Shown: in pieces, positions 16,522 through 23,871 of the stretch
Layout: every line of letters starts with the position of its first letter
How positions within the stretch are numbered: the stretch's first letter is position 1
Assembly (NCBI RefSeq): GCF_014297465.1
Contig: NZ_JACORT010000015.1
Coordinates: forward strand, 53,616-117,615
From: Ramlibacter cellulosilyticus
GTDB lineage: Bacteria; Pseudomonadota; Gammaproteobacteria; Burkholderiales; Burkholderiaceae_C
Length of the DNA: 64,000 bases
Reading direction: 5' to 3'
Program-made: the position numbers and the translations under genes
Notes under the pieces: generated by a model
Databases searched by the model: none
Told to the model about the DNA's origin: nothing
Seen by the model: the letters and a program-made list of their open reading frames with translations, nothing else

Positions 16522-17526
16522 TCATTTGAGCTTCGCCCCGATGCCGCTGCGGCGCATGGACTTCTTGGTGTCGCTCACCATGTTGTCGAACTGGAGCCGC
16601 ATCTTTTCACCGACCGAGAGCTTCGTGTAGCGCCGCTCGCCTTCCCGGCTCAGCTCCTTCTGGAGCGCGAACACCGACTGGGGACGGGACAGCGGGTCGA
16701 GCGACATGCACCATTCGACCACCTCGATGAGGTTGTCGGAGTAGACGCCGCGCAGGCGGGACAGGGCGAGCGACAGGCGGTCCTTCTCCAGTCGCTGCGG
16801 CGCATCGTTCGGGGGGTAACCCTGCATGCAGGCGTAGATGCAGGCGCCGATCGCGTAGATGTCCGTCCAGGGGCCCATGGAGGAGTCCCGGCGGTACATC
16901 TCGGGGGCGGCGAAGCCCGGCGTGTACATGGGGCGGATGAAGTTGCCTTCCTTGGACAGCACTTCGCGCGCGGCGCCGAAATCGATCATCACGGCGCGGT
17001 TGTCGTCCGTGATGAAGATGTTGGCAGGCTTGATGTCCAGGTGCAACATCTTGTGCTGGTGCACGATGCGCAAGCCCCGCAGGATCTCGTCGAACAGCGA
17101 CCGGATGGTCGATTCGCGGAACACCTTCTGCTTCTTCAGCTCGCGGGCGGTGATGATGAAGTCCTGCAGGGTCGCGCCCTCCAGGTAGTTCATCACCATG
17201 TAGACGGTCTCGTTCTCCCGGAAGAAGTTCAGCACGCTCACCACCGAGGAGTGGGAGATCTGCGCGAGCGAACGGCCTTCCTCGAAGAAGCTTTTCAGGC
17301 CCAGGCGGTAGAGGGAGAGCTTTTCCGGGGCGACCTGGGGCAGGAGCTCACCGGGCGGGCGGGTGGCCAGGGACGAAGGCAGGTATTCCTTGATGGCGAC
17401 CTGCTGCCCTTCGTTGTCCACCGCGAGGTAGACGACGCCAAAGCCTCCCGCGGACAGCTTGCGGACCACACGGTAGCCACCGATCACGGTATCCGGCGGC
17501 AGAGGCGCCGGTTTCAGCTTTGACAT
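16522..17526 (-). CDS. Eukaryotic-like Ser/Thr protein kinase
   Basis: 334 residues, with a kinase domain of about 270. The glycine loop is KLSAGGFGVVYLA; VAIKEYLP has the ATP Lys; the catalytic loop is LHLDIKPANIFI; the Mg motif is IDFGAAR; the activation segment ends YTPGFAAPEMY; DIYAIGACIYAC follows. The catalytic loop reads HLD instead of HRD, so it is a non-RD kinase and may not need activation-loop phosphorylation. The remaining ~60 residues are basic with no transmembrane helix, unlike PknB-type receptors. It is the first gene of the run leading to the phosphatase, and yicC starts divergently 76 bp away. Targets are unknown. Confidence 0.92.
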   Translation of the reverse strand: MSKLKPAPLPPDTVIGGYRVVRKLSAGGFGVVYLAVDNEGQQVAIKEYLPSSLATRPPGELLPQVAPEKLSLYRLGLKSFFEEGRSLAQISHSSVVSVLNFFRENETVYMVMNYLEGATLQDFIITARELKKQKVFRESTIRSLFDEILRGLRIVHQHKMLHLDIKPANIFITDDNRAVMIDFGAAREVLSKEGNFIRPMYTPGFAAPEMYRRDSSMGPWTDIYAIGACIYACMQGYPPNDAPQRLEKDRLSLALSRLRGVYSDNLIEVVEWCMSLDPLSRPQSVFALQKELSREGERRYTKLSVGEKMRLQFDNMVSDTKKSMRRSGIGAKLK

Positions 17527-17602
17527 AATTTGATGCTGGTGGGGCGCTACAGCCCTCCCCTGATCCCCGAAATCCCCGCAACGACTTCAAAGACTCCTCT
17601 TC

Positions 17603-18523
17603 ATGGCAGTTTACAGCATGACCGGTTACGCCTCGGCGCAACACAGCCCCGGGACGTCACCGGCAAGCCACGATGGAGGCAAGACTGCAACAGGTGCGCG
17701 CCTGGGGCTGGAAATCCGCTCCGTCAACAGCCGCTTCCTGGACCTGTCCTTCCGCCTCGGGGAGGAGCTGCGCGCCCACGAACCCGCCTTGCGGGAGCTG
17801 ATCGCGGGCCGCGTGAAGCGCGGGAAGGTGGAAGTGCGCGCCGGCGTCGAGGGCACGGGGGCGGAGATCGCCCGCGAACCCTCCATGGCCACCCTGCAGC
17901 GCCTCGCCGCGGTGCAGGACACGGTGAAGACCTGGATGCCCACGGCCGCCGACCTGTCGGTGGCCGAAGTCCTGCGCCTGGCCGCCTCCGAAGGCGACAC
18001 CAGCATCGACTGGGGCGAGAGCCTGCAACAGATTGCGACAAATGCGCTCGAGGACCTGGTCGCGGCCCGCGAGCGCGAGGGCGCCCGCCTGGCGAAGATG
18101 CTGCTCGGGCACCTGCAGCAGCTGCGCGCCCTGGCCGAACAGGCCAGGCCCCTGGTGCCCCAGCTCGTGGAGCAGCAGCGCCAGAAGTTCCTGGAGCGCT
18201 GGAAGGAGGCCATGGCCCTGGGCGAAGGCTCCGCCACGCCCGAGGCGGCCCAGGACCGCGCCCTGACCGAGGCGACCGCCTTCGCGATCCGCATCGACGT
18301 CGCCGAGGAACTGACCCGCCTGGCCGCCCACCTCGACGAGATCGAGCGGCTGGTGAAGAAGGGCGGCGAGATCGGCAAGCGCCTGGACTTCCTGATCCAG
18401 GAGCTGCACCGCGAGGCCAACACGCTGGGCTCGAAGTCCGCCACCCTGGAGCTCACGAAGATCTCGGTCGACATGAAGGTGCTGATCGAGCAGATGCGGG
18501 AACAGGTCCAGAACATCGAATAG
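17603..18523 (+). CDS. yicC: YicC family endoribonuclease
   Basis: 306 residues. The YicC start MAVYSMTGYASAQ and LEIRSVNSRFLDLSFRLGEELR are clear, as is the C-terminal DUF1732 part (EATAFAIRIDVAEELTRLAAHLDE, GKRLDFLIQELHREANTLGSK, ELTKISVDMKVLIEQMREQVQNIE). Recent work assigns YicC/YloC as hexameric RNA-cleaving enzymes. Between the two N-terminal blocks there is a ~20-residue polar insertion (HSPGTSPASHDGGKTATGAR) absent from the typical family. gmk follows 19 nt later, the standard order. Confidence 0.93.
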   Translation: MAVYSMTGYASAQHSPGTSPASHDGGKTATGARLGLEIRSVNSRFLDLSFRLGEELRAHEPALRELIAGRVKRGKVEVRAGVEGTGAEIAREPSMATLQRLAAVQDTVKTWMPTAADLSVAEVLRLAASEGDTSIDWGESLQQIATNALEDLVAAREREGARLAKMLLGHLQQLRALAEQARPLVPQLVEQQRQKFLERWKEAMALGEGSATPEAAQDRALTEATAFAIRIDVAEELTRLAAHLDEIERLVKKGGEIGKRLDFLIQELHREANTLGSKSATLELTKISVDMKVLIEQMREQVQNIE

Positions 18524-18542
18524 CGATCGTCGATAATCCGTC

Positions 18543-19160
18543 ATGGACTACCCCGGCAACCTGTTCGTCGTCGCGGCTCCCTCCGGTGCCGGCAAGTCCA
18601 GCCTGGTGAAAGCCCTGCTGGAGCTCGATTCCCACGTCCAGCCCTCCGTCTCGCACACCACCCGCGCCCCGCGCGGGCAGGAAAAGCACGGGCGCGAGTA
18701 CTTCTTCGTCCCCGAAGCGGAGTTCGACCAGATGGTGCTGGCCGACGCTTTCGTGGAATGGGCCCACGTCCACGGCAAGCGCTACGGCACCTCGAAGAAG
18801 GCCATCGAGGACCGCATCGCCCACGGGCACGACGTGATCCTGGAGATCGACTGGCAGGGGGCGCTGCAGATCAAGCGCATCTTCGCCAACGCGGTGCTGG
18901 TCTTCATCCTGCCCCCCAGCTGGGACGAACTGCGCTCGCGCCTGGAGCGCCGCGGCGAGGACGCGCCCGAGGTCATCGAAACCCGGCTGCGCAATGCGGC
19001 TGCCGAAATGGCGCAGTGCAAGGAATTCGATTTCGTTATAATCAACGAGTTATTTGAGCGCGCGCTTTTTGACCTCAAAGCGATCGTGCATGCCCAGCGC
19101 CTGAAGTACGTGTCCCAGAAGCGCCTTCGCGCCGAATGCTTCCAGGCCCTCGGGCTCTGA
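18543..19160 (+). CDS. gmk: Guanylate kinase
   Basis: 205 residues. The Walker A is VVAAPSGAGKSSLVKALLE. The GMP-binding region is SVSHTTRAPRGQEKHGREYFFV, the lid comes at AHVHGKRYGTS, and VILEIDWQGALQIK and IFILPPSWDELRSRLERRGED complete the fold. It makes GDP from GMP. It sits between yicC and rpoZ; spoT follows, so guanine nucleotide supply and (p)ppGpp metabolism are neighbours. Confidence 0.97.
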   Translation: MDYPGNLFVVAAPSGAGKSSLVKALLELDSHVQPSVSHTTRAPRGQEKHGREYFFVPEAEFDQMVLADAFVEWAHVHGKRYGTSKKAIEDRIAHGHDVILEIDWQGALQIKRIFANAVLVFILPPSWDELRSRLERRGEDAPEVIETRLRNAAAEMAQCKEFDFVIINELFERALFDLKAIVHAQRLKYVSQKRLRAECFQALGL

Positions 19161-19183
19161 AACCCCACCCCGGAGAGAGATTC

Positions 19184-19387
19184 ATGGCCCGTATCACCGT
19201 CGAAGACTGCCTCGAGAAGATCCCGAACCGCTTCCAGCTGGTGCTGGCCGCGACCTACCGCGCCCGCATGCTGAGCCAGGGCCATGCGCCCAAGATCGAG
19301 AGCAAGAACAAGCCGGGCGTGACCGCCCTGCGCGAGATCGCCGAAGGCAAGATCGGCCTGGAGATGCTCAAGAAGGTCCCGGGCTGA
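19184..19387 (+). CDS. rpoZ: RNA polymerase omega subunit
   Basis: 67 residues from ATG 19184, preceded by GGAGAGAG. MARITVEDCLEKIPNRFQLV is the conserved omega N-terminus, followed by LAATYRARMLSQG and KPGVTALREIAEGKIG. Omega helps assemble the RNA polymerase core and forms one of the ppGpp-binding sites with beta-prime. It is 23 nt after gmk and is closed by a strong terminator. Confidence 0.97.
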   Translation: MARITVEDCLEKIPNRFQLVLAATYRARMLSQGHAPKIESKNKPGVTALREIAEGKIGLEMLKKVPG

Positions 19388-19407
19388 AGCTCGCCTCCCT
19401 CGCACGA

Positions 19408-19430
19408 AAGCCGCCCTCGGGCGGCTTTTT
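19408..19430 (+). terminator. Intrinsic terminator after rpoZ
   Basis: AAGCCGCCC at 19408-19416 pairs with GGGCGGCTT at 19419-19427 (loop TC) and runs into TTTTT. It ends the yicC-gmk-rpoZ unit; spoT therefore probably has its own promoter or depends on read-through. Confidence 0.92.
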
Positions 19431-19449
19431 GCTTTGATGGCTACGCAGG

Positions 19450-19528
19450 GACTAGGGCTTAGGGATTAGGGGCTAGGGAAAACCGCCCCCATCTAACCCC
19501 TAGCCCCTAATCCCTAGCCCCTAGCCCC
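19450..19528. repeat. TAGGGGATTAGGG-type inverted repeat, telomere-like
   Basis: The left arm 19450-19478 is a run of TAGGG/TTAGGG/GCTAGGG words. The right arm 19497-19528 is its near reverse complement (CCCTAGCCCCTAATCCCTA is exact), with an 18-nt centre. It lies between the rpoZ terminator and the spoT start and could form a ~25-bp cruciform. I recall similar CCCTAGCCCCTAATC blocks from Burkholderiales intergenic DNA, but the function is unknown. Confidence 0.8.
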
Positions 19529-19540
19529 TATCATGTCCCC

Positions 19541-21799
19541 ATGAGCGCGGTGCTTCCCACCACCTCGGGCAAACGGCCCAGCAGCCCGATCCTGCCCTCC
19601 CCTGCCGCCGCGAACGCCGCCGCGGCCAGCTTTGCCGCTCTCACGGCCCGCCTCGACTACCTGGACCCGGCCGAAGTGGACCTGGTCCGCAAGGCCTACC
19701 GCTTCGCCGACGAATCGCACCTGGGCCAGATGCGGGCGAGCGGCGAGCCCTACATCACCCACCCGATCGCCGTCGCCGCGCAATGCGCCGAGTGGAAGCT
19801 CGACGCGCAGGCGCTCATGGCGGCGCTGCTGCACGACGCGATCGAGGACTGCGGCGTCACCAAGCACCAGCTGATCGAGCGCTTCGGCGCCGCGGTGGCC
19901 GACCTCGTCGACGGCCTCACCAAGCTGGACAAGCTGCAGTTCAACACCCGCGAGGAGAACCAGGCCGAGAGCTTCCGCAAGATGCTGCTGGCCATGGCGC
20001 GCGACGTGCGCGTCATCCTCGTGAAGCTGGCCGACCGCACGCACAACATGCGCACGCTGGAAGACGTGCCGCGCGAGAAGTGGCACCGCATCGCCAGCGA
20101 GACGCTCGACATCTACGCGCCCATCGCGCACCGGCTCGGCCTGAACCAGACCTACCGCGAGCTGCAGGAGCTGTCGTTCAAGTACCTGCGGCCCTGGCGC
20201 TACGCGGTGCTGGCCAAGGCGGTGTCGCGCGCCCGCAGTCGCCGGCGCGACCTGATCCAGAAGGTGCACCGCGACATCGAGAACGCCTTCGACGCGGCGA
20301 ACATGAAGGTGCGGATCTCCGGGCGCGAGAAGACGCTCTTCTCCATCTACAAGAAGATGGACGAGAAGCACCTGTCCTTCGCGCAGGTGACGGACATCTA
20401 CGGCTTCCGCATCATCGTGCCGACGGTGACGGACTGCTATACGGCCATGGGCCTGCTGCACCAGCTGTACAAGCCGGTGCCCGGCAAGTTCAAGGACCAC
20501 ATCGCCATCCCCAAGATCAACGGCTACCAGTCGCTGCACACGACGCTGGTGGGCCCGTCCGGGGTGAACGTGGAGTTCCAGCTGCGCACCGAGGCCATGC
20601 ACCTGGTGGCCGAGTCGGGCGTGGCAGCGCATTGGCTGTACAAGGCGAGCGTGCCGCAGGAAGAAGGCACCGAGCGCCTGGGCACCAAGTGGCTGCAGTC
20701 GCTGCTGGACATCCAGAACGAGACGCGCGACGCGGCGGAGTTCTGGGACCACGTGAAGATCGACCTCTTCCCGGACGCCGTCTACGTGTTCACGCCCAAG
20801 AGCCAGATCCTGGCGCTGCCGCGCGGCGCGACGGTGGTCGACTTCGCCTATGCCATCCACTCGGACGTGGGCGACCACACGGTGGCCGCGCGCATCAACG
20901 GCGCGCAGGTGCCGCTGCGCAGCGAGCTGAAGAACGGCGACGTGGTGGAAGTGGTGACGGCGCCCGTGTCCACGCCCAATCCCGCGTGGCTGGGCTTCGT
21001 GCGCACGGGCCGCGCGCGCTCCAAGATCCGCCACCACCTGAAGACGCTGGCGCAGGCCGAGTCGCAGCAGCTCGGCGAAAAGCTCCTCGCGCAGGCGCTG
21101 CGCGCCGAGGGCATGGAGAAGCTGCCGCCGGACGACGAGAAGTACCACGGGTTGTGGGAGAAGCTGCTGCGCTTCACCGGCAACCGCAGCCGCGCCGAGC
21201 TGCTGACGGACCTCGGCCTCGGCAAGCGCATCGCGGGCATCGTGGCCAAGCGCCTGATGACGCTGCTGTCCGAGATGGGGCAGAAGCCGGACGCGCTCCT
21301 GATCAGCCGCGAACGCTTCACGGCGCACGAGAACGTCTCGCAAGGCGGCCTCACGCTGGACGGCAGCGAGAACGCCTCGGTGCAGTTCGCGAGCTGCTGC
21401 CGGCCCGTGCCGGGCGATTCCATCCTGGGTTACCTCGGGCGCGGCGAAGGCCTGGTCGTTCACACCACCGACTGCACCGTCGCGAAGCGGCTGCAGCACA
21501 AGGACGCCGAGCGCTTCATCGGCGTGGAGTGGGCCGACGAGCCGCTGCGCTCCTTCGAGACGGGCGTGCTGGTCACGGTCGCCAACGGCAAGGGTGCCCT
21601 GGCCCGCGTGGCCGCCGCGCTGGCGAACGCCGAAGCGGACATCACGCACGTGGACATGGACGACGAGGCGAAGCAGGACGCGACGGACCTGCGCTTCGTG
21701 GTGTCGGTGCGGGACCGGACGCACCTGGAGTCGGTGCTGAGGAACTTGCGGCGGACGCCGAGCGTGATGAACGCGGTGAGGATCCGGCCGGGGTCTTGA
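19541..21799 (+). CDS. spoT: Bifunctional (p)ppGpp synthetase/hydrolase SpoT/Rel
   Basis: 752 residues. The Ala/Pro-rich N-terminus is followed by the HD hydrolase domain with LLHDAIEDC and VKLADRTHNMRTL. The synthetase domain has ISGREKTLFSIYKKM, DIYGFRIIV, FKDHIAIPKINGYQSLHT and VEFQLRTEAMH. A TGS domain (DAVYVFTPKSQILALPRGAT), a zinc-finger-like region (VQFASCCRPVPGD) and a C-terminal ACT domain follow. The intact HD motif plus the K-F-K-D loop, not the EFDD type, support both hydrolase and synthetase activity. The last ~30 codons shift to GGG/CGG/AGG-rich use just before an inverted repeat that begins right after the stop. Confidence 0.95.
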   Translation: MSAVLPTTSGKRPSSPILPSPAAANAAAASFAALTARLDYLDPAEVDLVRKAYRFADESHLGQMRASGEPYITHPIAVAAQCAEWKLDAQALMAALLHDAIEDCGVTKHQLIERFGAAVADLVDGLTKLDKLQFNTREENQAESFRKMLLAMARDVRVILVKLADRTHNMRTLEDVPREKWHRIASETLDIYAPIAHRLGLNQTYRELQELSFKYLRPWRYAVLAKAVSRARSRRRDLIQKVHRDIENAFDAANMKVRISGREKTLFSIYKKMDEKHLSFAQVTDIYGFRIIVPTVTDCYTAMGLLHQLYKPVPGKFKDHIAIPKINGYQSLHTTLVGPSGVNVEFQLRTEAMHLVAESGVAAHWLYKASVPQEEGTERLGTKWLQSLLDIQNETRDAAEFWDHVKIDLFPDAVYVFTPKSQILALPRGATVVDFAYAIHSDVGDHTVAARINGAQVPLRSELKNGDVVEVVTAPVSTPNPAWLGFVRTGRARSKIRHHLKTLAQAESQQLGEKLLAQALRAEGMEKLPPDDEKYHGLWEKLLRFTGNRSRAELLTDLGLGKRIAGIVAKRLMTLLSEMGQKPDALLISRERFTAHENVSQGGLTLDGSENASVQFASCCRPVPGDSILGYLGRGEGLVVHTTDCTVAKRLQHKDAERFIGVEWADEPLRSFETGVLVTVANGKGALARVAAALANAEADITHVDMDDEAKQDATDLRFVVSVRDRTHLESVLRNLRRTPSVMNAVRIRPGS

Positions 21800-21881
21800 T
21801 TGCTGGGGTGCGCTTCGCGCAACCCAGCCTACGAAGACCGATGCCCCGGTAGGCTGGGTTGCGCGAAGCGCACCCCAGCAA
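21800..21881. repeat. Perfect 33-bp inverted repeat (GTAGGCTGGG family)
   Basis: Arm 21800-21832 (starting TTGCTGGGGTGCGCTTCGCG) is the exact reverse complement of 21849-21881, with a 16-nt centre. It starts one base after the spoT stop and ends 17 bp before the convergent greB stop, so it may act as a bidirectional terminator even without a T-run. Related copies lie at 14050-14080 and 25964-26078. Confidence 0.9.
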
Positions 21882-21898
21882 ACAGCCCTGGTCCCCCG

Positions 21899-22468
21899 CT
21901 AGTGCGCCGCCACCGGCGCCGGATACTCCACCTTCAGGATCTCCACCTCCTTCACCCCCGCCGGCGTTACCAGCTTCACCACGTCGCCTTCGCGCGCCTT
22001 CAGCAGCGCGCGAGCGATGGGCGAGATCCAGCTCACCTGGCCGTGCGCGCTGTCGGCCTCGTCGATGCCCATGATGGTGATGGTGCGCTCCACGCCCGTG
22101 TCTTCCTCCGCGTACGTCACCGTCGCCCCGAAGAACACCTGGTCGTGCCCGTGGTGCAGGGAAGGATCCGTGACCTCCGCGATCTCCAGGCGCTTGGTGA
22201 GGAAGCGGATGCGGCGGTCGATCTCGCGCAGGCGCTTCTTGCCATACAGGTAGTCGCCGTTCTCGGACCGGTCGCCGTTGCTCGCCGCCCAGTGCACCAC
22301 TTCGACCACCTTGGGCCGCTCCTCGTCGATCAGGTGCAGCAGCTCGGACCGCAGGCGCGCGTAGCCCTGCGGAGTGATGTAGTTCTTGCCGCCCGCGGGC
22401 AGCGGCGGCAGTGCGCCGCCGTCCTCGTCGTCGTCGTTGTCGGTTTCGCGCGTGAACGCCTTGCTCAT
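21899..22468 (-). CDS. greB: Transcription elongation factor GreB
   Basis: 189 residues from ATG 22468 (MSKAFTRE is a typical GreB start). An acidic linker DNDDDEDGG precedes the coiled-coil domain, ITPQGYARLRSELLHLIDEERPKVVEVVHWAASNGDRSENGDYLYGKKRLREIDRRIRFL interrupted here for length only by no gaps; its acidic tip residues D-R-S-E-N-G-D are the part that enters the polymerase channel. The C-terminal FKBP-like domain includes DSAHGQVSWISPIARALL. GreB stimulates transcript cleavage in backtracked polymerase. It is convergent with spoT. No obvious Shine-Dalgarno is present; an ATG 4 codons upstream is an alternative start. Confidence 0.93.
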   Translation of the reverse strand: MSKAFTRETDNDDDEDGGALPPLPAGGKNYITPQGYARLRSELLHLIDEERPKVVEVVHWAASNGDRSENGDYLYGKKRLREIDRRIRFLTKRLEIAEVTDPSLHHGHDQVFFGATVTYAEEDTGVERTITIMGIDEADSAHGQVSWISPIARALLKAREGDVVKLVTPAGVKEVEILKVEYPAPVAAH

Positions 22469-22592
22469 GCGGCCAAGCATAACGAGTGCGCGCGGCCAGC
22501 GACATCGCAGCCGTCCTACAGCGCGAAGGGCGGCCTTCCGTATGGCCGAGCCGCCTGGCGGCCGCACGATGCAGCGTCCGAGGAGCGACCGC

Positions 22593-22892
22593 ATGACCCT
22601 GGAAAGCCGCCCGCCCGCCATCAACCCCACCGCCGAAGACGCGTACTGGCGCGACGCCTATCGCCGCGAGCCCTACTACCGCAGCGAGCTCACGTACGAC
22701 GACTACGCGCCCGCCTACCGCGTCGGCTACACCGGTCCCGTGCGGCGCAGCGGCGAATTCGAGCAGCTCGAACCGCAGCTAAAGGACGACTTCGACCGCG
22801 TCCGCGGCAAGTCCCGATTGCGCTGGGAAGAGGCCCGGGAAGCCACCCGCGCCGCCTGGCGGCGGGCCACGCGCAACGAACACCCGCACTGA
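22593..22892 (+). CDS. Conserved hypothetical protein, Tyr/Arg-rich
   Basis: 99 residues from ATG 22593, preceded by AGGAG at good spacing. Notable are the block AEDAYWRDAYRREPYYR, then DDYAPAYRVGYTG, and a C-terminal KSRLRWEEAREATRAAWRR. I recall this three-block pattern from short Burkholderiales proteins of unknown function. It has no signal peptide or membrane segment. It stands alone upstream of other small unknown genes. Confidence 0.75.
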   Translation: MTLESRPPAINPTAEDAYWRDAYRREPYYRSELTYDDYAPAYRVGYTGPVRRSGEFEQLEPQLKDDFDRVRGKSRLRWEEAREATRAAWRRATRNEHPH

Positions 22893-23044
22893 ATCACAAC
22901 TTTTCTGGTCGTTCTCCCCTGAATAAGGGGCTGCGGTCCGGCGGGCGCTGCCTAGAATGAGCCCACTCGGCTCTCGCCGCGTTCGCGCGCGGCCCGCTGC
23001 TCGTGGCCAATGCCTCTTTCGCCCGCAACCCGCCCGGTGGCGCC

Positions 23045-23473
23045 ATGCCGTCGCCGACGCGCCCGCTCGTCGCCGTGCTGCCGTTCACGCCGCAAGGCGA
23101 AGGCGAGTCGCTGCGCCTCCTGTGCACCGAGCTCGCCGACCGCCTGCGCGACCGCCTCGCGCAGGACCCGGCGATGCAGGCCATCCTGATCAGCTCGGAC
23201 TTCCTCGCCAAGGCACCGCCGCACGCGCTGGAACTGATCTGCCGCGAGCTGGGCGTCGGCCACCTGATCTCCGGCCGGTGCCATGCCACGGGCAAGGAGC
23301 CGTCGGTGTACGTGGAGCTCACCGACACGCGCGACTGGTGCATCCGCTGGGCCGAGTTCTACGGCGGCGGCGCGCGCGCCCTGCTCGCCGAAGACAGCCA
23401 GGCGATGGCGCAGCTCGTGCACGAACTGCGCAGCGAGCTGCTGGTGCACGCCGGCGCCCACGGCCGCTGGTAA
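23045..23473 (+). CDS. Small protein with a TolB-N/FlgO-like fold (tentative)
   Basis: 142 residues from ATG 23045; a GTG at 23003 would add 14. The pattern PLVAVLPFTPQGEG, LCTELADRLRDRLAQDPAMQAILISSDFLA, LELICRELGVGHLISGRCHATG and VYVELTDTRDWCIRWAEFYGG resembles the TolB N-terminal/adenylate-cyclase-associated domain. In that domain a conserved VLPF strand and a later GxSV strand flank a replicon-like helix. Here the domain stands alone without the usual TPR or cyclase partner. The N-terminus lacks a signal peptide, so it is probably cytoplasmic. Function unknown. Confidence 0.65.
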   Translation: MPSPTRPLVAVLPFTPQGEGESLRLLCTELADRLRDRLAQDPAMQAILISSDFLAKAPPHALELICRELGVGHLISGRCHATGKEPSVYVELTDTRDWCIRWAEFYGGGARALLAEDSQAMAQLVHELRSELLVHAGAHGRW

Positions 23474-23546
23474 ACCCGTTCCGCCTTTTGGGGGATTTGC
23501 ACCGACGGTGCCCTCCCTAGCATGGCCATGCCGGGAGGAGAACAAC

Positions 23547-23795
23547 ATGGCCAGCTACTTCGTCGCGACGCGCGCCGCCGGGGGCGCGCATGCGGTGCAC
23601 GACCGCAGCCGCTGCCCGCCGGGAGCCTTCCCGCGGCAGGACGCCGAGTACCTCGGCGAGTTCCTCGATTCGGCGCAAGCCGTCGCCGTCGCCCGCCTCC
23701 GCTACGTGCACGTCGCCGCCTGCTCCTGCTGCCTGTGCGTCCGCGCGCCGGCCGTGCGGGCCGCGACGGTCACCGCCGGCTCGCTCCGCTCCTGA
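23547..23795 (+). CDS. Small Cys-containing hypothetical protein
   Basis: 82 residues with a strong ribosome site (GGGAGGAG) before ATG 23547. The start MASYFVATRAAGGAHAVHDR is followed by CPPG, a YLGEFLDSAQAVAVAR helix and the cysteine knot CSCCLC. Four clustered Cys plus one upstream could bind a metal. I recall similar short proteins with a C-x-C-C motif in Comamonadaceae; no function is known. It lies 77 bp before the CvpA-CAP gene. Confidence 0.7.
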   Translation: MASYFVATRAAGGAHAVHDRSRCPPGAFPRQDAEYLGEFLDSAQAVAVARLRYVHVAACSCCLCVRAPAVRAATVTAGSLRS

Positions 23796-23871
23796 CCGGC
23801 GCGCGTCCGCCCGCGGGCGTCAACGCCGTCCTACGTCAACAGTTCGAGCGCCGCGCCCATACTGGGCCGGC

